From positions 1 through 64,000 of the forward strand of contig NZ_JAKEIO010000024.1 of the NCBI RefSeq assembly GCF_021474405.1: a stretch of DNA of 64,000 nucleotides, in the 5' to 3' direction. Below, one piece after another: positions 57,545 to 64,000 of this stretch (positions are counted from its first letter, which is position 1; every line of letters starts with the position of its first letter). A program made the position numbers and the translations under genes. Source of the DNA: [Streptosporangium] indianense. GTDB taxonomy: Bacteria > Actinomycetota > Actinomycetes > Streptomycetales > Streptomycetaceae. The notes beneath the pieces were generated by a model that made no database searches, was not told the DNA's origin, and saw only the letters and a list, made by a program, of their open reading frames with translations.

Positions 57545-58270
57545 ATGAGCGTGACGAGCAGGTACCGGGAAGCCTGGGAGGGGTTCTGGCGTGAGGCGTC
57601 CGACGAGCCCGGGGCGGTCTTCTGGGACGCGGAACCGGTCCTGACGGTGGGCCCGCACCTCGCCCTGTTCGAGCCGTATCTGGCCGATCCCGCGTTGCCG
57701 TTGGTGGATCTCGGCTGCGGCAACGGCACGCAGACCCGCTACCTCGCCGACCGCTTCCCGCACGTCCTGGGCGTCGACCTGTCCGCCGCGGCCCTCGACC
57801 ACGCCCGGCGGGCCGACCCGGCGGGGCAGGCCGCCTACCGGCTGCTGGACGCCGCCGCGAAGGAGGAGACGCAGGCGCTGCACGCGGAGCTCGGCGACGC
57901 CAACGTCTATCTGCGGGGCGTCCTGCACCAGTGCGAGCCCGACGACCGGCAGTCCCTCGTCGACGGGATCGCCACTCTGGTCGGCGACCGGGGCCGCGCC
58001 TGCCTGGTCGAGCTGTCGGGCGCCGCCAAACAGGTACTGGCGGGCCTGGCCGGCGGCCCCGACGGTCCGCCGCCCAAGCTCGCACCGGTCTTCCGGCACG
58101 GCATCGCCCCCGGGGAGGTGTCGGACGAGGCCGTGCCCGAGTATCTGGGCTCGGCCGGTCTGACGGTGCTGGCGAGCGGTCGCCTGCCCTTGCGGACCAC
58201 GGAGTACCGCCCCGACGGCACCCGCATCGAGCTGCCGTCCACCTGGCTGGTGGCGGGGCGCACGGCCTGA
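57545..58270 (+). CDS. class I SAM-dependent methyltransferase
   Basis: A 241-residue methyltransferase with motif I PLVDLGCGNGTQTRYLADRF, the acidic GVDLS end of strand 2, and a conserved LRGVLHQCEPDD segment. ATG 57545 has GGGGAG 7-8 nt upstream. It follows the phosphatase by 125 bp and may be transcribed separately. The acceptor substrate is unknown. Confidence 0.85.
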   Translation: MSVTSRYREAWEGFWREASDEPGAVFWDAEPVLTVGPHLALFEPYLADPALPLVDLGCGNGTQTRYLADRFPHVLGVDLSAAALDHARRADPAGQAAYRLLDAAAKEETQALHAELGDANVYLRGVLHQCEPDDRQSLVDGIATLVGDRGRACLVELSGAAKQVLAGLAGGPDGPPPKLAPVFRHGIAPGEVSDEAVPEYLGSAGLTVLASGRLPLRTTEYRPDGTRIELPSTWLVAGRTA

Positions 58271-58410
58271 GACCGGCGGCGGGCGAGCCGGCCCGGGGCG
58301 CGGTCCGGTGGGCGGTCTGGTGGCGACGGATATGTCGGTGTACGGTCACCCGTCCCCGGTCCGTGCACCTGCCGCGTCCCACGGAGGACAGCCATGCCGA
58401 TGCCCTGGAT

Positions 58411-58706
58411 GGGGATGCCGGCCGCGTCGGCGGCGTCGGCGCTGCTTGCAGCGGCTTCCTCGCGAAACTGCGGCAGCGCTACGGGGTACCACCCTCCTCG
58501 CCGTCGGTACCGGCCCCTTCGCCGGCCATGTCGAACAGGTCGTCCGCGAACGCAACAGCGCGGGCGACCGCCGCGTCCGCCTCTGGGCCCTCGACACCAC
58601 CGGCCTGGACTTCACCGGCTGCCACTGGCACTACTCGGCCCGTGACCACCGCCTCCTGGCCGACCGCCTCACCGCGTTCCTCGCAGACCGGCCGATCCGT
58701 TGGTGA
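58411..58706 (+). pseudogene. SGNH/GDSL hydrolase remnant with frameshift
   Basis: The frame beginning near 58411 reads GVGAACSGFLAKLRQRYG and then stops making sense at a four-G run (58483-58486); the adjacent frame resumes as TTLLAVGTGPFAGHVEQVV, then LDTTGLDFTGC and HWHYSARDH to a TGA at 58704-58706. Joined, this is the C-terminal third of a secreted SGNH hydrolase (carbohydrate-esterase type). The catalytic D-x-x-H motif, normally DWHP, here reads HWHY, so the Asp is lost as well. The N-terminal GDS block is absent. A decayed gene is the best explanation. Confidence 0.6.
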
Positions 58707-58780
58707 GAGGTTCGTAGCCCGTTGCGCCCGCAGCGCGTAACGTGACGAACCATGAACATCTCCGCCCGGGACAGCTCGTC

Positions 58781-59614
58781 ATGAGAATCCTCATCAGCGC
58801 CGACATGGAGGGCGCCACCGGCGTCACCTGGCCCGACGACGTCGTGCCGGGCGCCTCGCAGTGGGAGCGCTGCCGTTCCCTGTTCACCTCCGACGTCAAC
58901 GCCGCCGTGCTGGGGTTCCACGACGGCGGTGCCGACGAGGTGATCATCAACGAGGCGCACTGGTCGATGCGCAACCTGCTGCTGGAGCAGCTCGACGACC
59001 GCGCCCAGCTGCTCACCGGCCGGCACAAGACCCTGTCCATGGTGGAGGGCGTGCAGCACGGCGACGTCGACGGCATCGCGTTCGTCGGCTACCACGCGGG
59101 CGCCGGCATGGAGGGCGTCCTCGCGCACACCTACCTCGCCAACTCCATCACGGGCGTGTGGCTCAACGACGTACGGGCGAGCGAGGGGCTGCTCAACGCC
59201 CATGTCGTCGCCGAGTACGGTGTGCCGGTCGTGCTGGTCACCGGGGACGACGTCGCCTGCGAGGACGCGCTCGGGTACGCGCCCGAGGCGCTGAAGGTCG
59301 CGGTCAAGGACCATGTGTCGCGCTACGCGGCGGTGTGCCGGACGCCCGCGAGGACGGCCGCCGACATCCGGGCCGCGGCCAAGGAGGCCGCCGCGCTGGC
59401 GGTGCGTCACGAACCCGTCCTGGGCGGCCCGTTCACCGTGGCCGTGGAGTTCGACGCCGAGCACCTGGCGCTGGCCGCCACCGTCGTCCCGGGTGTGGAC
59501 CGGATCGGGGAGCGCAAGGTGGCGTACACGAGCGGGACCATGTACGAGGGCATCCGCGCCTTCAAGGCGGTCACCACGATCGTCTCGGCCGCGGTGGAGG
59601 AGCAGTATGGCTGA
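58781..59614 (+). CDS. M55-family D-aminopeptidase (DppA-like)
   Basis: A 277-residue zinc D-aminopeptidase. D8 and E10 (ISADMEG), H60 (INEAHWSM) and H105 (VGYHAGAGM) match the DppA metal ligands, and GLLNAHVVAEYGVP follows as in the family. It would release D-Ala or other D-residues from short peptides. ATG 58781 starts exactly at the conserved MRILISADMEG; GTG 58742 would add 13 unrelated residues. It overlaps the M20 peptidase gene by 8 bp and heads a four-gene peptidase operon. Confidence 0.9.
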   Translation: MRILISADMEGATGVTWPDDVVPGASQWERCRSLFTSDVNAAVLGFHDGGADEVIINEAHWSMRNLLLEQLDDRAQLLTGRHKTLSMVEGVQHGDVDGIAFVGYHAGAGMEGVLAHTYLANSITGVWLNDVRASEGLLNAHVVAEYGVPVVLVTGDDVACEDALGYAPEALKVAVKDHVSRYAAVCRTPARTAADIRAAAKEAAALAVRHEPVLGGPFTVAVEFDAEHLALAATVVPGVDRIGERKVAYTSGTMYEGIRAFKAVTTIVSAAVEEQYG

Positions 59615-60920
59615 GCAGGTGGACGAGCAGGCGCTGGACGAGGTCGTGACGTACACGTCCGACCTCATCCGGATCGACACCACCAACCGGGGCGGAGGCG
59701 ACTGCCGGGAACGCCCCGCCGCCGAGTACGCCGCCGCCCGGCTCGCCGACGCGGGGATCGAACCGACCCTTCTGGAGCGCACCGAGGGGCGGACCAACGT
59801 CGTCGCCCGCATCGAGGGCAGCGACCCCTCGGCCGGTGCCCTGCTGCTCCACGGCCACCTGGACGTCGTGCCCGCGGCGGCCGCCGACTGGAGCGTGCAC
59901 CCGTTCTCCGGGGAGATCCTTGACGGGGTCGTCTGGGGGCGCGGCGCCGTCGACATGAAGAACATGGACGCGATGATCCTGGCCGTCGTGCGCGGCTGGG
60001 CCCGGCAGGGCGTGCGGCCCCGCCGGGACATCGTCGTCGCGTTCACCGCCGACGAGGAGGCCAGTGCCGAGGACGGCTCCGGGTTCCTCGCCGACCGGCA
60101 CCCCGGCCTGTTCGAGGGCTGCACCGAGGGCATCAGCGAGTCGGGCGCCTTCACCTTCCACGACGGCAACGGACGGCAGATCTACCCGATCGCGGCCGGG
60201 GAACGCGGCACGGCCTGGCTGAAGCTCACCGCTCGCGGACGCGCCGGACACGGCTCCAAGGTCAACCGGGACAACGCCGTGACCCGTCTCGCGGGCGCGA
60301 TCGCCCGGATCGGCGCGCACGAGTGGCCGCTCCGGCTGACCCCGACCGTGCGCGCCGCCCTCACCGAACTCGCCGCGCTGTACGGCATCGAGAGCGACCT
60401 CACCGACGTGGACGCGCTGCTGGAGAAGCTCGGTCCGGCCGCGAAGCTCGTCGAGCCGACCCTGCGCAACAGCACCAACCCGACCATGCTGGACGCCGGT
60501 TACAAGGTCAACGTCATTCCCGGCGAGGCCCTCGCGCACGTGGACGGCCGGTACATGCCCGGCGGCGAGGAGGAGTTCCGCACCACCCTCGACCGGCTCA
60601 CCGGGCCGTACGTGGACTGGGAGTTCCACCACCGCGAGGTCGCCCTGGAGTCACCGGTGGACTCGGCGACGTTCGCGGGGATGCGGGCCGCCATCGAGGA
60701 GTTCGCGCCCGAGGGGCACGTGGTGCCGTTCTGCATGTCCGGCGGCACCGACGCCAAGCAGTTCTCCCGACTCGGCATCACCGGCTACGGCTTCACCCCG
60801 CTGAAGCTGCCGGACGGCTACGACTACGCGGCCATGTTCCACGGGGTCGACGAACGGGTACCGGTCGAGGCGCTGCACTTCGGTGTCCGCGTACTCGACC
60901 GGTTCCTGCGGACGGCCTAG
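59607..60920 (+). CDS. M20/M25/M40-family zinc peptidase
   Basis: A 437-residue di-zinc exopeptidase/deacylase. Conserved features are LLLHGHLDVVPA (HxD), GRGAVDMKNMDAM, FTADEEASAEDGSGFL (catalytic Glu pair) and SGGTDAKQFSRLGI near the C-terminus; the dimerisation domain lies between with GRAGHGSKVN. It should remove an N-terminal residue or an acyl group from a peptide or amino acid. Its ATG lies within the last codons of dppA-like gene, so the two are translationally coupled. Confidence 0.9.
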   Translation: MAEQVDEQALDEVVTYTSDLIRIDTTNRGGGDCRERPAAEYAAARLADAGIEPTLLERTEGRTNVVARIEGSDPSAGALLLHGHLDVVPAAAADWSVHPFSGEILDGVVWGRGAVDMKNMDAMILAVVRGWARQGVRPRRDIVVAFTADEEASAEDGSGFLADRHPGLFEGCTEGISESGAFTFHDGNGRQIYPIAAGERGTAWLKLTARGRAGHGSKVNRDNAVTRLAGAIARIGAHEWPLRLTPTVRAALTELAALYGIESDLTDVDALLEKLGPAAKLVEPTLRNSTNPTMLDAGYKVNVIPGEALAHVDGRYMPGGEEEFRTTLDRLTGPYVDWEFHHREVALESPVDSATFAGMRAAIEEFAPEGHVVPFCMSGGTDAKQFSRLGITGYGFTPLKLPDGYDYAAMFHGVDERVPVEALHFGVRVLDRFLRTA

Positions 60921-60936
60921 GAGAGTGGGGGAGACG

Positions 60937-62889
60937 GTGCGGACGCTGGCCTACGGGGAGTGGCCCTCACCCATCGACGCGGCCCTGACCGCCGCGCACG
61001 ACGGGCACCCGGAGTACGTGGGCTTCGTCGGCGACGAGGTGTGGTGGACCGAGCCGCGCCCCGCCGAGGGCGGCCGGCGCACCCTGGTGCGGCGGCACGC
61101 CGACGGCCGGGAGGAGTCGCTGCTGCCCGCGCCGTGGAACGTGCGCAGCCGGGTCATCGAGTACGGCGGGCACCCGTGGGCCGCCCTCGACGGCGACACC
61201 GGACCGCTCGTGGTGTTCGTGAACTTCGCCGACCAGCGGCTGTACCGCTGTGAGCCCGGCGGTGTACCCCGTCCCCTCACCCCCGAGTCCCCGGTGGGCG
61301 AGGGCCTGCGCTGGGCCGAGCCGCTGCCGCTGCCCGAACGGGGTGAAGTGTGGTGCGTGCTGGAGGAGTTCACCGGGGACGGACCCACCGACGTGCGCCG
61401 CGTCCTGGCCGCCGTCCCGCTGGACGGATCCGCCGCCGAGGACCGGGACGCCGTACGGGAACTCACCGACGGGCGGCACCGGTTCGTGACCGGGCCGAAG
61501 CTGTCGCCCGACGGGCGCCGGGCCGCCTGGCTCGCCTGGGACCATCCGCGCATGCCCTGGGACGGCACCGAACTGCTCCTCGCCGACGTCACACCCGACG
61601 GCATCCTGAGCGGCGTCCGCGCCGTGGCCGGCGGCCCCGGCGAGTCGATCGCCCAGGCCGACTGGACCCGCGACGGACGGCTGCTGCACGCGAGCGACCG
61701 CACCGGCTGGTGGAACCTCTACCTCGACGGGCAGCCGCTGTGCCCGCGCGAGGAGGAGTTCGGCGGCGCGCTGTGGAAGCTGGGATCGAGATGGTTCACG
61801 CCGCTGGACAGCGGTCTGATCGCCGTCGTGCACGGCCGGGGCGCCACGGCCCTCGGCGTACTGGACCCCGAGACCGGCGAGGTCGTCGACGCGGCCGGGC
61901 CGTGGACCGAGTTCGCCCCCACCCTCGCCGCCCACGGCGAACGGGTCGTCGCCGTCGGGGCCAGCCCGCGCAGCGCCTACGAGGTCGTCGAGCTGGACGC
62001 CCGCACCGGCCGGGCCCGGGTCGTCGGCGCCGAGCACGACGACGCCGTCGACCCCGCGTACTACCCCGAGCCGCAGATCCGCACCTTCTCCGGCCCCGAC
62101 GGGCGCGACATCCACGCCCACATCTACCCGCCGCACCACCCCGGCTGCGTCGCGCCCGGCGACGAACTGCCGCCCTACGTGGTCTGGGCGCACGGCGGGC
62201 CCACCGGACGCGCGCCGCTCGTGCTCGATCTGGAGATCGCCTACTTCACCTCGCGCGGCATCGGCGTCGCCGAAGTGAACTACGGCGGCTCCACGGGATA
62301 CGGCCGCCCGTACCGCGAGCGGCTGCGCGAGCAGTGGGGCGTGGTGGACGTCGAGGACTGCGCCGCCGTGGCCCTGGCCCTCGCCGGCGAGGGCACCGCC
62401 GACCCGTCCCGGCTCGCCGTGCGGGGCGGCAGCGCGGGCGGCTGGACCGCCGCGGCCTCGCTCACCACCACCGACGTCTACGCCTGCGGCACCATCAAGT
62501 ACCCCATCCTGGACCTGGCGGGCTGGGGCACGGGGGAGACCCACGACTTCGAGTCGCGGTACCTGGAGAGCCTGATCGGGCCGCTCGACGAGGTGCCCGC
62601 CCGGTACGCGGAGCGCTCGCCCGCCGCCCACGCCGACCGCCTCACCGTGCCGTTCCTGCTGCTCCAGGGCCTGGACGACGTGATCTGCCCGCCCGTCCAG
62701 TGCGAGCGGTTCCTGGCCCGGCTGGACGGCCGGCGGGTGCCGCACGCCTACCTCGCCTTCGAGGGGGAGGGCCACGGGTTCCGCAAGGCGGAGACCATGG
62801 TGCGGGCCCTGGAGGCCGAACTCTCCCTGTACGCCCAGGTCTTCCGCCTGGACCCGCCCGGCATCCCCACCTTGGAGCTCACCCGGTGA
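60937..62889 (+). CDS. S9-family prolyl-oligopeptidase-type peptidase
   Basis: A 650-residue serine peptidase with an N-terminal beta-propeller (residues about 1-380) and a C-terminal alpha/beta-hydrolase domain. The nucleophile is S499 in VRGGSAGGW, the acid Asp in QGLDDVICPP and the His in GEGHGFRK. Relatives are acylaminoacyl peptidases and dipeptidyl peptidases that act on short peptides entering the propeller. GTG 60937 has GGGGGAG directly upstream; GTG 60925 is possible. No signal peptide is visible, so it is cytoplasmic. It overlaps the next gene by 4 bp. Confidence 0.9.
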   Translation: MRTLAYGEWPSPIDAALTAAHDGHPEYVGFVGDEVWWTEPRPAEGGRRTLVRRHADGREESLLPAPWNVRSRVIEYGGHPWAALDGDTGPLVVFVNFADQRLYRCEPGGVPRPLTPESPVGEGLRWAEPLPLPERGEVWCVLEEFTGDGPTDVRRVLAAVPLDGSAAEDRDAVRELTDGRHRFVTGPKLSPDGRRAAWLAWDHPRMPWDGTELLLADVTPDGILSGVRAVAGGPGESIAQADWTRDGRLLHASDRTGWWNLYLDGQPLCPREEEFGGALWKLGSRWFTPLDSGLIAVVHGRGATALGVLDPETGEVVDAAGPWTEFAPTLAAHGERVVAVGASPRSAYEVVELDARTGRARVVGAEHDDAVDPAYYPEPQIRTFSGPDGRDIHAHIYPPHHPGCVAPGDELPPYVVWAHGGPTGRAPLVLDLEIAYFTSRGIGVAEVNYGGSTGYGRPYRERLREQWGVVDVEDCAAVALALAGEGTADPSRLAVRGGSAGGWTAAASLTTTDVYACGTIKYPILDLAGWGTGETHDFESRYLESLIGPLDEVPARYAERSPAAHADRLTVPFLLLQGLDDVICPPVQCERFLARLDGRRVPHAYLAFEGEGHGFRKAETMVRALEAELSLYAQVFRLDPPGIPTLELTR

Positions 62890-63818
62890 ACCAGCTCGTC
62901 CGGCCGCCCCGGCTCGCCCCCGGCGCCCGCGTCGCCGTCGTCGCGCCGAGCGGGCCCGTGCCCGAGGAGCGCCTCCAGGCCGGACTGGACGTCCTGCGCG
63001 GCTGGGACCTCGACCCCGTGGCGGCGCCCCATGTGCTCGCCCGCGACCCGCAGTTGCCCTACCTGGCCGGTACGGACGCGCAGCGCGCTGCCGACCTCCA
63101 GGCCGCCTGGTGCGATCCGTCCGTCGCGGCCGTGCTGTGCGCCCGGGGCGGGTACGGCGCCCAGCGCATGGTCGACCTGCTCGACTGGGAGGCGATGCGG
63201 GCGGCGGGCCCGAAGGTGTTCGCCGGGTTCAGCGACGTCACCGTCCTGCACCAGGCGTTCGCGACCCGACTGGGCCTGGTCACCCTGTACGGGCCCGCGG
63301 CCGCCGGCGTCGACTTGCTCAAGCACGCCCGGGCCCAGGAGCACCTGCGGGCCACCCTCTTCGAGCCCGAGTCCGTACGGACCCTCACGGCTGCCTCCCA
63401 GGGCGGCACCGCACTGGTCCCGGGCCGCGCCCGGGGCGTCACGCTCGGCGGCTGTCTGAGCCTGCTCGCGAGCGACCTCGCCACCCCGCACGCCCATCCC
63501 CGGGCGCGGGGCGGACTGCTGCTGATCGAGGACGTCGGCGAGAGCCCGTACCGCCTGGACCGCTACCTGACCCAACTGCTGCGCTCCGGCTGGCTCGACG
63601 GGATCGCCGGGATCGTCCTCGGGTCCTGGGAGGGGTGCGGCCCGTACGAGGCGGTGCGCGCCGTCTGGGCCGACCGGCTCGGCGGCCTGGGTGTCCCGGT
63701 CGTGGAGGAGTTCGGGTTCGGACACGGTGCGGGCGCGCTGACCATGCCCCTCGGGGTGCCGGCCGAACTGGACGCCGACGCAGGGACGTTGACATTGGAG
63801 GAACCGGCCCTCGCCTGA
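62886..63818 (+). CDS. S66-family muramoyltetrapeptide LD-carboxypeptidase
   Basis: A 310-residue LdcA-like enzyme that removes the terminal D-Ala from L,D-linked tetrapeptides in peptidoglycan recycling; some relatives (MccF) act on peptide-nucleotides. The nucleophilic Ser lies in VFAGFSDVT, Glu in LLIEDVGESPYRLDR and His in GFGFGHGAG; ARGGYGAQRMVDLLDW is the family entry motif. The GTG start overlaps the S9 peptidase stop (GTGA). It is the last gene of the four-peptidase operon and is followed by a hairpin. Confidence 0.9.
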   Translation: MNQLVRPPRLAPGARVAVVAPSGPVPEERLQAGLDVLRGWDLDPVAAPHVLARDPQLPYLAGTDAQRAADLQAAWCDPSVAAVLCARGGYGAQRMVDLLDWEAMRAAGPKVFAGFSDVTVLHQAFATRLGLVTLYGPAAAGVDLLKHARAQEHLRATLFEPESVRTLTAASQGGTALVPGRARGVTLGGCLSLLASDLATPHAHPRARGGLLLIEDVGESPYRLDRYLTQLLRSGWLDGIAGIVLGSWEGCGPYEAVRAVWADRLGGLGVPVVEEFGFGHGAGALTMPLGVPAELDADAGTLTLEEPALA

Positions 63819-63838
63819 GGCCCACGCTTGGTGCAGGG

Positions 63839-63865
63839 CCGTCGAGAAACCTACGTTTCTGACGG
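63839..63865 (+). terminator. hairpin after the peptidase operon
   Basis: CCGTC (63839-63843), a bulged G, AGAAAC (63845-63850), loop CTAC, then GTTTCT (63855-63860) and GACGG (63861-63865). It lies 21 bp after the LD-carboxypeptidase stop and has no U-run. Confidence 0.5.
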
Positions 63866-64000
63866 TCCTGGGTGCACTGGCGGAGGCCTTCGCCTACCAC
63901 CGCGACTGGATCACCGACCCGGGCCGCGGCGGGCGACGCGACCGGTGGACCTCGCGGAGTACGAGGTCCTGCGCGCCCCCACCCCTCGACGTCACCGGCG
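63866..64000 (+). other. window end: possible gene fragment, unrecognised
   Basis: Pieces such as EAFAYHRDWITDP and, in another frame, VDLAEYEVLRAP look protein-coding but lie in different frames, and no start codon with a ribosome-binding site is evident. It may be a frameshifted remnant or the beginning of a feature beyond the window; I cannot identify it. Confidence 0.25.

Noticed and set aside
54708-58382. A 1224-codon minus-strand open frame across the MFS end, the phosphatase and the methyltransferase
   Set aside because: Arg/Pro/Gly-rich translation, crosses three genuine genes on the other strand, no ribosome-binding site or motif.

Overview
The window is chromosomal DNA from a Streptomyces-like actinomycete. 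The evidence is very high G+C with G/C-ending codons, frequent GTG starts and GTGA/ATGA gene overlaps, a spore-associated-protein-A-like secreted protein, an ethylmalonyl-CoA pathway operon, SpoIIE-type phosphatases, and one TTA codon (bldA-type control) in an otherwise TTA-free set. From memory the gene order resembles the SCO6410-SCO6490 part of the S. coelicolor chromosome; I could not check this. I see no insertion sequence, prophage, CRISPR array, rRNA or tRNA.

Layout. 0-10 kb: reductive pyrimidine or hydantoin catabolism, with two paralogous beta-ureidopropionases, a class III aminotransferase, a PucR regulator, a dihydropyrimidinase, a luciferase-like (F420/FMN) oxidoreductase and an NCS1 permease. 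10-16.7 kb: an exported protein, a LysR regulator whose ribosome-binding site lies in a perfect 21-bp inverted repeat, a FUSC-type exporter, a gamma-glutamyltransferase and an inositol-phosphatase-like enzyme. 16.8-24.6 kb: FAD oxidoreductase plus macro domain; a minus-strand amidotransferase / DUF2252 / K+ channel group; a small membrane protein; a PAS-PAS-GAF-PP2C phosphatase. 24.7-29.2 kb: a decayed alpha/beta hydrolase, then a Tat-exported GH2 beta-galactosidase with an inserted LamG domain.

29.2-36.2 kb: DNA repair and ADP-ribose-related genes: a metal-sensor-type ArsR regulator divergent from an Ada-AlkA fusion and ogt, then Sir2, Nudix, an SapA-like protein, an ADP-ribosylglycohydrolase and glycerate kinase. 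36.3-47.2 kb (minus strand): pssA-psd, then ccr-meaA-mcl-mch-acyl-CoA dehydrogenase (the ethylmalonyl-CoA pathway for acetate and C2 assimilation and alkylmalonyl-CoA supply), its neighbouring TetR regulator, and a tandem-fused 3-hydroxyacyl-CoA dehydrogenase.

47.6-64 kb: a HEAT-repeat protein with the TTA codon, a GNAT acetyltransferase, a secreted S33 peptidase, a radical SAM protein with a LexA-like box upstream, an SRPBCC protein, an MFS exporter fused to carboxypeptidase-regulatory-like domains, a large PAS/GAF/PP2C/HATPase phosphatase, a methyltransferase, a decayed SGNH hydrolase, and a tightly overlapping peptidase set (M55 D-aminopeptidase, M20, S9, S66 LD-carboxypeptidase) suggestive of D-amino-acid peptide or muropeptide turnover.

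The most interesting items are regulatory architectures (the lysR palindrome, the ccr promoter with an operator in its spacer, the ArsR operator in front of alkylation-repair genes, the SOS-like box, the TTA codon), unusual fusions (MFS plus beta-sandwich repeats, LamG inside GH2, the duplicated dehydrogenase with two different cofactor loops), and the lack of a recognisable dihydropyrimidine dehydrogenase beside a complete downstream pathway.
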